A DNA stretch of 30,843 bases from Scleroderma bovista (taxonomy: Eukaryota > Basidiomycota > Agaricomycetes > Boletales > Sclerodermataceae): contig JAYMGJ010000617.1 in the NCBI GenBank assembly GCA_037178675.1, forward strand, positions 1-30,843. Reading direction: 5' to 3'. The notes beneath the pieces were generated by a model, which saw nothing but the letters and a program-made list of their open reading frames with translations, did no database searches and was not told the origin of the DNA. The first letter of the stretch is position 1; each line of letters begins with the position of its first letter. Below are positions 8,712 through 17,730 of the stretch, in pieces. The position numbers and the translations under genes are program-made.

Positions 8712-9643
8712 GAGGGGTCGAAGGAACGAAGACTTGCATTTCCAGCGAACTCCATGGCCTGGGAAGCGGACTGGGAGCCAGAGGATGCATCTGCAGGGGT
8801 CTGAGAGGAGCTGGACGCGTCAGAGGCTTGATTTGCGGCATTACCACCCTTCTTAGTGCGCTTGGACTTCTGGGATAAGTAGTTGGCCTTGGCCTTGACA
8901 AGATTCTGGCACTTGTGGACACAGTGGTTCGAGTACTCGCAGAAAGTGCAGGACACAGAAGGGGGACACTTGCAGGTGCTGCCAGAGGCGAACAGTACTG
9001 CCTCAGACCCAGTGGTAGCCTCAGGGCGACGCTTGCGCTGTAACTCCTCCGCTAGGAAAGCCTCCTTGAGCCTGTCTTTCTCCAAAGACTGGAAGAGAAG
9101 TAGAGAAGAAGCAAAGTGGGAGTAGTCATTGCCCAGGGATCGCACCATGGCCATACAAATAAGCTCATTATCGAGGTCCTTGATGGTATAAGGGGTGGAG
9201 GCGTCCTTGGGGCGGAGCTGCTGGATCTTGGACATAGAGTCCTCAATCCTGGCGATGAGAGAGGTCAGGGACTCGTCCTCCTTCTTCCTAATCGAGAAAA
9301 AGTCGTCCCAGGCATTGAAATGAGCTCCTGGACGCTGTTGGAGGTGGATAGACTCCAGGGTCGACCAGATCTGGGCAGGGTGGTCTTGGACAGCCTCTAT
9401 ATGTGTCCTCTGTTCAGCAGAGAGGGAGAGATACGGCTGACCTGCAGCCTTGTCCGCTCTAAGGTCCCATTTAGCCTGTAGGTCGGAGTGGGAGTCATCA
9501 GGGCGCTTCTCAGCACCACTAACAATGGTCCAGAGGCCCTTGGTGCGCAGGAAGGCCTTCATCTCCCCCTTCCAGGTGGAGTAGTTGGAAGAGGCGAGTT
9601 TTTCGAAGGAAGGAGTGGAAGAGCTGGTGGAATCGTCGGCCAT
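8654..9643 (-). CDS. Copia-2 gag
   Basis: The ATG at 9643 gives MADDSTSSSTPSFEKL, then SNYSTWKGEMKAFLRTKGLW, the N-terminal copia gag motif. I prefer this start over an upstream one because the element at 3437 starts the same way. The central part resembles UBN2-type gag. Near residue 240 a zinc knuckle CTFCEYSNHCVHKC (CX2CX4HX4C) is intact, followed by a Lys-rich and then a Ser/Ala-rich tail. The frame ends at 8654, past the point where the protease frame begins. Gag forms the virus-like particle and binds element RNA through the knuckle. Confidence 0.92.
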   Translation of the reverse strand: MADDSTSSSTPSFEKLASSNYSTWKGEMKAFLRTKGLWTIVSGAEKRPDDSHSDLQAKWDLRADKAAGQPYLSLSAEQRTHIEAVQDHPAQIWSTLESIHLQQRPGAHFNAWDDFFSIRKKEDESLTSLIARIEDSMSKIQQLRPKDASTPYTIKDLDNELICMAMVRSLGNDYSHFASSLLLFQSLEKDRLKEAFLAEELQRKRRPEATTGSEAVLFASGSTCKCPPSVSCTFCEYSNHCVHKCQNLVKAKANYLSQKSKRTKKGGNAANQASDASSSSQTPADASSGSQSASQAMEFAGNASLRSFDPSSNLMLTSIGMQTLGPLLI

Positions 9644-9794
9644 GGGGATGGGAATGTGATGGGGGCAGCAAAGGAGGGCTGGGGAGCGAGTTTTGAGGCT
9701 GGGGCAGAGAGGCAAAGAGTGGAAATCGATGTAGTAGGCGAAAAAAGTTGCGCAGCAGCAGGAGGGTGGTCTAAAGCATAGTCCTAAAGTTCCT

Positions 9795-9814
9795 GGAGCG
9801 CAGGGCTCATAACC
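9795..9814 (-). promoter_or_regulatory. Primer-binding site of copia-2 (half initiator tRNA-Met)
   Basis: This is identical to the site at 3580-3599: GGAGCGCAGGGCTCATAACC on the + strand, directly abutting the 5' LTR at 9815. It corresponds to the end of a 5' half of initiator tRNA-Met cut in the anticodon arm. Confidence 0.8.
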
Positions 9815-10093
9815 TGTTCAAATAATCCACAAAAGAGCACTCTAGTGCCCAGTGTCAGAGACTGAATTGAGAGGATAGCTACAGGATACAGACCTAGTGC
9901 CCAGTGTCAGAGACTGAAGAGAAGAGACTCTGGGCACGAAAATTTCAACTATACAAACAAAGCAAACACAGAAAAACAATGTAACACAAATGCCACAAAT
10001 CACCTGATCAACCTGGAAAGGAAACAGCTGAAGTAATCACAGGAAATGCACAACAACAACACCACAAGAGTGCACAAACACTCAATATCAACA
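9815..10093 (-). repeat. 5' LTR of copia-2 (279 bp)
   Basis: Same length as the 3' LTR. A TATA-like element (minus strand GTATAGTTGAAA) lies just upstream of a stem-loop (9897-9937) whose arms are GTGCCCAG and CTGGGCAC. The expected start site, about 30 bp downstream, falls in the loop. Confidence 0.93.
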
Positions 10094-10098
10094 AGTCC

Positions 10099-10740
10099 AC
10101 CTCTGACCCTTACCTGTCCTCTTCCGACCTAGTTCCCTTGTCCCTGCTTTTCCTCCGTCGTCCCTGTAACTCTAGTTCCCCGTGTCTGCTTCCGCTCCGG
10201 TTTATTTTCCTGTCCCTGGTTTATTTTCCTGTCTGCTTCTCCTCCATCCCTTGTCCCGACTAGGGTGTTTACTTGTCACCGTATATACTCACCTCTAGTC
10301 CCTTTACTATATAAACTACCGTACTCCGGCCTAGTAGATCCTTAGATCAAATGTCGACTAAGATACTCCCCACTCTGTACTACCCATTATGCTCTCCTAA
10401 TCCATCTGTTCATCTGAACTCCTGCCAACTCCGGCCTCCGTCCTATCTCGTCCCCTTGGTCCTATGTTCGGACCGATCCTAGCAAGTCTCCTACTTGCAC
10501 GAGGGCAAAAGCCACCTCTGTCCCAGACTTGACGCTAGACCTCTCAGGACTTATCCCACCTCTGGGATGTCCTTCGCTCCGGACAAGCTGCGCTCAACTC
10601 CGGACCACTTTCCCGCGGTGCAGACTTACTCCGCAAAAACCCGGACTTACTCCCTGTGCTTCTCTAGTGCCCGGACTTCGTTCATTTGACCCGGACTTGA
10701 CTCTCCGCACTAACTAGCACCTACTAGTGTCTGGACTTAC
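10099..10740. other. Right part of element B, no gene seen
   Basis: This is pyrimidine-rich sequence, rich in CpG and ACTCCGG words. It contains two copies of TTTATTTTCCTGTC near 10200-10230, whose complement recurs as an 18-bp repeat at 27029-27096. I see no coding frame. Confidence 0.5.
10308..10315 (+). promoter_or_regulatory. TATA box of element B
   Basis: TATATAAA lies in a context (GTTTACTTGTCACC upstream) shared with the gypsy-type LTRs here. It suggests that B is an LTR read on the + strand, with a start near 10340. Confidence 0.5.
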
Positions 10741-10806
10741 CTCCTCATTAGTTCCCTGCACCTCTGGACCTCCTAGTAAGATCATTGAGGAAAACTGGTC
10801 TTGACA

Positions 10807-11419
10807 CCTTGCATCCACCATGGTCTGCATCAGAGAAGGTGATAAAGGTCTCAGGTTGCGATGGATCAGGGGAATAGGTGATAGAGTAGTCAAGGGTAGC
10901 CTTAATATAGCACAGCAGGTGTTTGACAGCGAGCCAGTGGGTCCAGCCAGGATTGGAGTTGAATCTGGCCAATACTCCGACAGAATATGTGATATCTGGA
11001 CGAGTAGTGGTAGCAAGATACATCAGAGCACCAACAGCAGAGAGATAGGGAGTCTGACGCATAGTTTTGGCTTTCTGAGCATTCTGGGGGCTCTGAGTGC
11101 AAGAGAGGCGAAGTCGATTACAGTCAGCCATACCAAACCTGTCAAGGGCATCAAGGCAATACTGCCTTTGGCAGAGTGAGATAGAGCGCTTGGCACGATC
11201 CCTGTCGATTTTGATGCCTAGAAGCTGAGTGGTAGGCCCCAGATCGCGGATTTTGAAGTGCTGGCTGAGGTGGGCGATGAAAGACTGGATGGCAGGTTCA
11301 GATTGCGAGGCTAGGGTCATATCATCGACAAAGACAGGCAGAATGATAGTTACACCATCCTTGGAGTAGATATAGATGCTGGCATTGGAGTAGGTCTGTC
11401 TGAAGTCAAGGGACTCGAG
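10807..11419 (-). pseudogene. Copia-1 RT/RNase H, right part of the split gene
   Basis: This encodes the RT catalytic region (VFVDDMTLASQSEP), KIRDLGPTTQLLGIKIDRDR, TRPDITYSVGVLARFN and FSDADHGGCK, then meets element B at the CCTTG duplication. Read across B, the frame continues as DTARSTGR at 4299. Compared with copia-2, the KPISTPMEPG segment is missing near 11115, apparently without a frame change. The upstream end at about 11419 joins a gypsy gag, so the front half of copia-1 is lost. Confidence 0.9.
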
Positions 11420-12357
11420 TTCATACGATCCAGAAGTCCGGAGTAGAACAGGCGGCGAAGCGTGCCATCTCTGTAGTCCTGGACCTGGGAGGCGAGTCGG
11501 TTGAAGTCCACAATATACCACGTAATGCGGTGTGCGTCCTTCATCCGGAGGTGTTTGAGCTGGTGCTCGGCATCGGCGATGGGATCGTGAGGTCCGAATG
11601 TACTTTGTAGTTCGGCAACGAAATGGACCCAGCTATCCATCCAGCACGGATGGTCAGCCAGATCGCCGGAGTTCAGGAGATCTGGTTCGAACCATTCCAG
11701 GGTCATACCTTTTAAGTAGGACTGGGCGAAGGTCACCTTTGCCCTGTCCTGGCAGAAAGCCTTGGCATGGTCCTGAAAACAGAGCTCACACTGGACCAAG
11801 AAGGTCCGGAGCTTTTTGGGATCTGTGCCATCGAAGGTGTCTGGTTCGCAGACCTTGGCATGGGAGGAGGAGGGCTCGTTAGTCCGGCGGGAAGAGCAGG
11901 AGAGGCAGTTGACAGCGATGGCAAGGTTGTGGAAGACCGCTAGACTTGGGTCCAAGTCCTCCGTGGTGTCAAGGAAATCCTCGTCATCATTGCCATCTCC
12001 AGGGTCGTCCGGATCATCTCCGGGAACGTCCTCAGGGCCGAACCATTGGTAATGGGCAGTGTTGGGGTGTTCCGGAGTAGAGTCGCGATGGTAGGGGAAG
12101 TTGTCACCGGCAACGGATCCACGGCGACCAGGGTCTACAGAACCATAAAGGCTCTGAGACACAGCGTTGCGACGCGGAGTCATCGACACTACTGGGCTTC
12201 GAGCTGTGAAGCTCCGGAATTAGCTTACAGAAGCTGGAGGTTGCCTGCAGTTAGACAGGGCTTGTTGGGCAGCAGAGATGTGGAGGTCGTCTACTGCACC
12301 TGCTTCCTCAGCAAGTGCTGCAGCGGTACAAGCACGAGAGTGCATAGTCATTGTCAT
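11420..12357 (-). pseudogene. Ty3/gypsy gag (gypsy-1), 5' half of the element
   Basis: The retrotransposon gag domain is clear: CEPDTFDGTDPKKLRTFLVQ, FAQSYLKGMTLEWFEPDLL, FVAELQSTFGPHDP and ADAEHQLKHLRM, preceded by acidic linkers. An upstream ATG at 12357 gives MTMTMHSRACTAAALAEEAG in the same frame and meets a single TAA at 12222-12220, probably a CAA to TAA change. An alternative start is ATG at 12183 (MTPRRNAVSQS). The gene stops abruptly after YSGLLDRM at about 11420, where copia-1 sequence begins, so pol is lost. The gag style is that of basidiomycete chromoviruses. Confidence 0.85.
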
Positions 12358-12414
12358 AAGGAAGAGGAGCTAGTAGAGCATACAAGTTCCAGATAGTGAA
12401 CCCACACAAGTGTG

Positions 12415-12424
12415 AGTCTGAAAT
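12415..12424 (-). promoter_or_regulatory. Putative self-priming site of gypsy-1
   Basis: Two bases beyond the LTR the element strand reads ATTTCAGACT. This is the exact complement of AGTCTGAAAT at 12638-12647 within the LTR, at the predicted 5' end of the transcript. The arrangement fits Tf1/sushi-type self-priming. No match to a tRNA 3' end is seen. Confidence 0.6.
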
Positions 12425-12426
12425 AC

Positions 12427-13031
12427 TGTCAAGTCTGGGTCTACTCCGGTAAGAGGTCCGGTCAAGTCCGGATGGAAACGGACGAAGGAGAAGGACAGAG
12501 GCTGGACAAGGAGTTAGTCCGGCCGGAGTTGAGACCGATTGGATTCAACAACAAGGGGATTGAGCGTTGATCCCTTGCGTAGGTTCCGGTCAAGAGGAGA
12601 TGGAGACAAGCAGGAACAGGAGTAGTGACTATAGTTGATTTCAGACTGAGGAGTACAGGACGGAGTACAGGGTACTTATACTAAGAAGAACTAGGGTCGA
12701 GTATTTACGGTGACAAGTAAACAGCTCAAAGGGTGGACAAGGAACAACCGGAGTTGAGACTAGGTCAGGTCCAATGAAAATAAGTAAGGTCCGGAGAAAA
12801 TACTACAAGGTAGAAGATATAAACGGGACATGGAGAACTCATGGTACAACAGGGTGGACAGGGAAGTGTGGTAATGACTGGATTGAGGCTAATGCAAAGG
12901 GTCACACTTAGCAGAAGGATATGTGCGCGTCCGGGGCCGGAGTTATGCGCAGAGGTCTGGAGTTGAGCTGTAGTACTGCGACGCAACCAGAGAAACCGGA
13001 TAAGAGTCCAGAGTTGGACATGGTCTTGACA
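12427..13031 (-). mobile_element. 5' LTR of gypsy-1 (605 bp)
   Basis: The ends are TGTCAAG and CTTGACA on either strand. One side leads into the gypsy leader and gag; the other abuts the copia RT at 13033. Related LTRs lie at 23462, 26213 and 26681. No target duplication is testable because the 3' half of the element is gone. Confidence 0.85.
12638..12680 (-). promoter_or_regulatory. LTR promoter: TATA box and predicted start site
   Basis: On the minus strand TATAAGTA (12680-12673) is followed about 33 bp later by AGTCTGAAAT (12647-12638). The same pair at 31-33 bp spacing occurs in three other LTR copies in this window. Confidence 0.6.
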
Positions 13032-13032
13032 C

Positions 13033-13955
13033 TTAGTTGCCAAAGGCTTCTCCCAGGTCAAGGGATTAGATTTCAACCAGGTCTTCTCACCAGTTGTGTA
13101 CTTTGAAACAGTGTGCCTCATGCTTGTGCTTGCTGCATCTGAGGATTGGTATATCACTGGACTCAACATTTGGAGTGCCTACTTGTATGGCAAGCTCAAT
13201 GAAGAAATCTACATGGAACAACCCAAAGGGTTTGCAGTTCCCAGGCAAGAGTGCAAAGTGCTCCACCTTTGGCATGCCCTCTATGGCCTTAAACAGGCCA
13301 GCCTAGCTTGGTGGCACACACTTGATGAATCTCTCAAAGACCTCGGGTTTGAGCACCTTAAGTCAGAAGCAGGCATCTTCTTCTACAAGAAGAAAGGCAC
13401 CAACATTGTCATTGGAACTATTGATGATGCACTATTCTGCAGCCCTAATAAGGCTGTTGTTGATGCCATCAAAGTGCAATTCATGTGCAAACAGGAGTGC
13501 AGAGACCTTGGAGGAGTTCCTCTGTATGTGAATCACTTGCAAGGGTCACGCTATCCACTTGGATCAATGCACATACCTACAAAAGGTTGTCAAACACTGT
13601 GGCATGCTTAATACAAAGTCTGCAAGCACCTCACTGCCAGCTGGCTACTATGCCGCCAAAAATACAGAGACTGTTGATGCAGATCTCCACTCCCATTTCC
13701 AGATGGTTATAGGATCCCTTCTGTACCTTATGTTAGTCACTAGGCCCAACATCACCTTTATAGTAATGCACCTCTCATGCCATGCCATGAACCCATCCCA
13801 GGACCACCTGAACAAAGCATTTTATATCTGTCACTATCTAATTGGGACATCTACATACTCCCTAGTATACAATGGTCCATCCAGTGCTGGCTTAACTGCA
13901 TGCACAGACTCAGATTGGGGATCAGACCCTACCTCTTGCCTCTCACAGAAAGGTT
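13033..13955 (+). pseudogene. Copia-3 RT/RNase H fragment
   Basis: The frame opens with LVAKGFSQVQGLDFNQVF, then LNIWSAYLYGKLNEEIYMEQ and ALYGLKQASLAWW. The RT catalytic pair is in GTIDDALF. A one-base insertion near 13560-13590 shifts the frame, which continues with KVVKHCGMLNTKS, GSLLYLMLVTRPNITF and the RNase H start TDSDWGSDPTSC. It ends at about 13955. It differs clearly from copia-1 and copia-2. The upstream half was lost when gypsy-1 inserted or in the later deletion. Confidence 0.85.
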
Positions 13956-14316
13956 TCTACCCGAACTTGCAGATGGCTGGAGAGGTGGGTGAAGATTCAT
14001 AGTCGGAGAGGGAACAATTGTCTTCCATTGAATCTTGGGTGCCCTTGGGGAGACTAGGTGAGAATGAGATTACTGTGGAAATGTGACAAGGAAGTGAGGT
14101 CAGTGTGAACAGGAAGATAAGCACTGTAACTTACATATATTAAAGGCAGCACATGATGTCTCAGGAATTCAGGCTGGGTAGCCATGGATGAAGCTAAGCT
14201 TTGAAGTTTTGTGAAATTGGACTTGTCAAGGCTCCTCCATCTGTGATCACATCATCATGATGCATCTGCAATGGTAGTTCAACATTGTTCTCATTCTTGC
14301 CATAGAAATACCTAAC
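13956..14316. other. No gene seen
   Basis: This is AT-balanced sequence with few CpG and no recognisable coding or structural feature. The first 40 bp may still be eroded copia-3. Confidence 0.4.
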
Positions 14317-15248
14317 ATGCACAAATGCAAGCACAGTTTGCAGGATGCCCCCATTGATCTTTCAAGGATGAGAATGGCTCTGAACCACCTTCAGTTATGG
14401 AGCATTTCAATGCACTGGAGGAAATCCTCAGTTGTGCCAAAAAACCAGTGTGTATTCCATATCACCAGCCTGTCGCAGAGCACTGAGTATGCCCCCTTCC
14501 TGCCTTTCAGAAGGTCAGCTTTTCAACTATGAAGGAAGATGACCTTGCAAAGCTCAGTATCATAGGGAGAAAACTACTGGCATTTTGCCCTGACAAACTC
14601 ATGGTTTTGGTTCAGCAACTTGTCATGAAGGCAAGCAGGGAAATTAACTTGTTAAGGGACCAAATCCTCAAGATTTACAAGTGAATATGGATGTAAGGCT
14701 AATCATTCCACCACTGATCTTGCCTGATAATCTTCCTATACAGTACAAGTCCAGGTCATGCATGATCCTTGATGCTGTGCTTTTGACTTTGGTGGGGATC
14801 ACCAGCGATGAACAATCAAAATTGGAAGCTGCTATCCTGCTGGAAATGAGGACTGCACCTGGCAACAGTGTCCAGTTGATAAACCCCACTTCTGGGTATG
14901 AGGTATGGTTATCTGAAAGTGTGGATTACACTGTCATACAGTACAAGAACAAACATGACAGGAGAGGTCGGTGTCCTGTGGTCCTAGCCCAATCTCAGAG
15001 TTCACATTTCCTCCAGAACACTTACTCGGTGTAGGCAGTGTACGACACGAGTGGGATGTCTTCAAGATCTTGGGAGGCTGCCTTTTTCTTGTCGACACAA
15101 AACACACTGGTAAATGGTGTTAGCGCTTTGCATCACACATGCCCAAAGCTGTTGGTCAAGCTTTCACAGTAGCAAATATGATGAAGTGGATATCATTACT
15201 TCCAAGGTGTGCTTTCATTGAAACATTCCCAGGCAAAAAGAAGACCTG
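14317..15248 (+). pseudogene. Decayed gene of unknown function
   Basis: Successive + strand segments look coding but are broken. One is around 14395-14485 (MEHFNALEEILSCAKK, then CIPYHQPVAEH and a stop). One is at 14525-14684 (MKEDDLAKLSIIGRKLL, QLVMKASREINLLRDQI). One is at 14681-15034 (LILPDNLPIQYKSR, SKLEAAILLEMRTAPGN, SGYEVWLSESVDYTVIQY). A last stretch at 15080-15240 reads FFLVDTKH and PKAVGQAF in shifting frames. I have a vague memory of similar SGYEVWL...VDY and LFLVEAKR proteins of unknown function in mushroom genomes, which would make this one gene read left to right. No biochemical role can be given. Confidence 0.45.
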
Positions 15249-15548
15249 AATATTCTGCATTCTAACACTGGAAGGCAACCAATGGATCTACTAATATGAA
15301 TTGGCCACACCAGCTCAGCAGAGAAGCTCTAACAATCTCAAACAGAGCCAATGACTGTGAGATTGTGCTGCTCATTTCTGGTGCTTGCTGGGTTTTTGCC
15401 AGTACTATCAAATTATAAGGTTGGCAAAATGAATTATGTTTAAAATAATAATAATTTTTGCAATATAAGGTAGTGGCAGGGGTCTCTCCTGGAGTTTCTC
15501 CAGACAAAATAGACCTATTCTGATATGATAAATGCAACCAAATATGGA

Positions 15549-15725
15549 TTGTGCTGGGCTTTTGCCAGCTGAAAATGAACCCTAATGGGGGCTATATGCT
15601 TTTGCCAGCTGGAAATGGACCTTAATGGGAGCTATATGGGACTTTCACCAGGTGACAATGGACCTTAACAGGTGCTATAAGGGACTTTTGCCAGCTGGAA
15701 ATGAACCTTAACAAGGGCTATTGCC
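15549..15725. repeat. 43-bp subrepeats in the left arm of element D
   Basis: About four copies of a unit containing TTTTGCCAGCTGGAAATGG and CCTTAATGGGAGCTATATG. The reverse complement recurs at 16590-16668, 17289-17385 and 17740-17880 in the right arm. Confidence 0.85.
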
Positions 15726-15835
15726 ATGAAGGTCTGGCAAGTTGCCATAGGGGGTGGGTGAATCAGAAATTACCCCACAAAATGCAGAGATTTACAAAAC
15801 AAATGTTATATCACACAACACAAAGCCTTTGTTCA

Positions 15836-16110
15836 CTACACTTTGGAACACTTTCATTACACTTTTTGGTACACCTTTACTACACTTTTGGGACACTTTT
15901 ATTACACTTTCACCACACTTTTTTGGTACACTTGTACTACACTTTCACTACACTTTTTTGGTACACTTTTATTACACTTTTTGATACACTTTCACTACAC
16001 TTTTTGGTACACTTTCACTGCACTTTTGGTGCACTTTCATTACACTTTTTGATACATGTTTACTACACTTTTTGGGTACACTTTCACTACACTGTTACTA
16101 CACACAAAGT
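15836..16110. repeat. 11-bp array (TACACTTT type) in element D
   Basis: Degenerate units such as ACTACACTTTT and GGTACACTTTT follow each other at 11-12 bp. A longer array of the same kind lies at 25590-26212. The repetitive Thr/Phe/Tyr-rich frames here are by-products. Confidence 0.85.
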
Positions 16111-16367
16111 ACACCTAATCCACAATTCCACAACATTAGCTAATCAGTACTACCCATTTTTGGTAATCAATATGATGCCACCAATATAGATAGGGGCTAT
16201 TTGCATATGTTATTTTTACCACTTCAGGTCTTACTAAAAATTGTAGCTAATGATTGGTAGAGTCCATTCATGGTCTTACATAAGCAATGAATTAAAATTT
16301 AAAAGAGTTATGATGAAAATAAAAAAGTTGCATGCAAAAAGTTTTTTGTGTAACCCCCAACTCATGT

Positions 16368-16585
16368 TGGTGATTCACCAGCCCTTTATGGTGATTTTCC
16401 AGCCCCCCCTGGTGATTCACCAGACCTCCATGGTGATTTGCCAGACCTTCATGGTGATTTGCCAGCCCCCCCTGGTGATTCACCAGACCTCCATGGTGAT
16501 TCACCCACCCCCCATGGCAACTCACCAGACCTTCATGGCAATTCACCCCCCCCATGGCAATTCACCAGACCTTCATGGTGATGGT
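16368..16585. repeat. 21-bp minisatellite in the right arm of element D
   Basis: About ten units of the form GGTGATTCACCAGACCTCCAT. Being 21 bp, it gives a 7-residue repeat in any frame. The left arm has only one or two such units near 15725-15770. Confidence 0.9.
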
Positions 16586-16668
16586 CCATTTTCAGCTTGT
16601 GAAAGTCCATATAGCCCTTGTTAAGGTTCATTTCCAGCTGGCAAAAGTCCCTTATAGCACCTGTTAAG

Positions 16669-17288
16669 TGTCACGACCGTGACACCCGATCACCCTGTAC
16701 CCTGTTGTCCGATTGCGTCCACGCATTCGCCGTCCATTTATTGTATATACTCCCTTTTCCGTTTCTTTCTATCTGTATCGCCACCGATCAGTGAGCGTGT
16801 TGTCCGTTCTGTCTCTCTGTACTATTACCTAATATGTTTCCTTTCTTGTTTCCGGTTACTATACGTTCCTGTCCTGTTGCATTACTAATACGATACCTAT
16901 TGGTAATCCGGTTATCACACTTACCATACTTACTCAGCACGCAGCGCGTCTGCGCTCGTTGTTCGTCAGAAATCCCGACTTCCCATACATTGCCTCATCT
17001 GTTCCACTCAGTATAAATACTTAGGTACTCGGTCTGTTGTAGTTTCAGTTCGAATATTGAATAAGATACTTCTCATCTGTTCTCCCTTCGTACTCTCTGT
17101 CTCTGCCCTTGTGCAAGCACTCAGTTGTAGACCATTTACCCTCGGACTCTCCGTCAGACCCTCGGTTGGCCTTCCTATTACTCGGGAAGTATGACTACGC
17201 TACGTAGCATCTCGGTCTTACTGCTAGACCAACCCCTGACCCCCTGACCCCTCGTAGAGATCAGATCGGTGAAGAACCGGTCTTGACA
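16669..17288 (+). mobile_element. Solo LTR (620 bp) inside element D
   Basis: The ends are TGTCACGACC and GGTCTTGACA, flanked by TTAAG on both sides (16664-16668, 17289-17293). TATAAATA at 17012-17019 fits an LTR promoter, with a start near 17042. It is CpG-rich, unlike its surroundings. It belongs with the TGTCA...TGACA group that includes element B and the gypsy-1 LTR. Confidence 0.9.
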
Positions 17289-17386
17289 TTAAGGTCCATT
17301 TTCACCTGGTGAAAGCTCATATAGCCCCCATTAAGGTCCATTTCAGCTGGCAAAAGTCCCATAGAGCCCCAATTAAGGTCCATATC

Positions 17387-17730
17387 TGTTCAAGCCAAAA
17401 CTTGCTGGAAGTGCACAAAGTGCTGCTGAGCTGCTCAAAAAAGGTCCAGACTAGAGTCCAGTGTGAGTAACTGATGATATAGACAGTTGTAGAGAGGTAT
17501 ACAGCACCTAGAGTTCAGTGTGAGTAACTGAAGAGGAGAAACACTGGACTCTGCAGGGTATGTGCACTTCTGGGTAAACAAATGTAAACAACAAGTGAAG
17601 GAAACAAGTCAAGGGTGCATCTAGTGCTACAATGCAGCTATGAAGCTGAAACAAGTTGGTAGTAAGTAGGGTAGACCATGATAGTAAGTAATGGGCTCAT
17701 AAGAAGAGGTGGAAATCACCAAAACTAACA
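17387..17730 (-). mobile_element. Family C solo LTR C1 (344 bp) inside element D
   Basis: The minus strand runs from TGTTAGTTTTGG to TTGGCTTGAACA. The flanks are ATATC on both sides (17382-17386, 17731-17735), a perfect target duplication. It contains a stem-loop (17510-17552) and a duplicated CAGTGTGAGTAACTGA word. Other copies are at 18125, 19323 and 24204. Confidence 0.9.

Larger units (their letters stand above)
5128..10093 (-). mobile_element. Copia-2, full-length Ty1/copia retrotransposon (4,966 bp), frame-disrupted
   Basis: The element has two 279-bp LTRs that differ at four positions by my reading, a 5-bp target duplication (AGTCC), a PBS (9795-9814), gag, protease, integrase, RT and RNase H in copia order, and a polypurine tract (5407-5415). 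The coding region runs 9643 to 5438, about 1,400 codons, but is broken by a gag/protease frame change near 8700 and a deletion of about 11 nt in integrase near 7616. Structurally it is young and complete; as read, it cannot make an intact polyprotein. Confidence 0.95.
4300..10806 (+). mobile_element. Element B: LTR-like unit inserted in copia-1, interrupted by copia-2
   Basis: The unit runs from TGTCATATCTATAC at 4300 to AACTGGTCTTGACA at 10806 and is flanked by CCTTG on both sides (4295-4299, 10807-10811), inside copia-1 pol. Without the nested copia-2 and one AGTCC copy it is about 1.54 kb. It has TGTCA...TGACA ends and no coding frame I recognise. It contains a TATA box (10308-10315), a tRNA-like gene, a 17-bp minisatellite and many ACTCCGG words. 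Its right end resembles the LTR-like termini at 24029 and 17288, and blocks such as GTGACAAGTAAACA recur in the gypsy-type LTRs. It is best read as a large solo LTR or a non-autonomous LTR element. Confidence 0.75.

Noticed and set aside
12427..13169. Reading frames across the gypsy LTR
   Set aside because: They cross the LTR border into copia-3 antisense and have no domain.
15262..15537. Minus-strand frame of 91 codons at the left end of element D
   Set aside because: It spans the element border and TIR sequence; no homology or coding character.
15754..16189. Thr/Phe/Tyr-rich reading frames
   Set aside because: By-products of the 11-bp array; the same kind of frame appears at 25809-26018.
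16368..16585. CRISPR-like regular repeats
   Set aside because: Units are contiguous with no unique spacers, and the genome is eukaryotic.
16250..16624. Repetitive 7-residue protein repeat (His/Gly/Val on one strand)
   Set aside because: It follows directly from the 21-bp minisatellite and has no flanking coding sequence.
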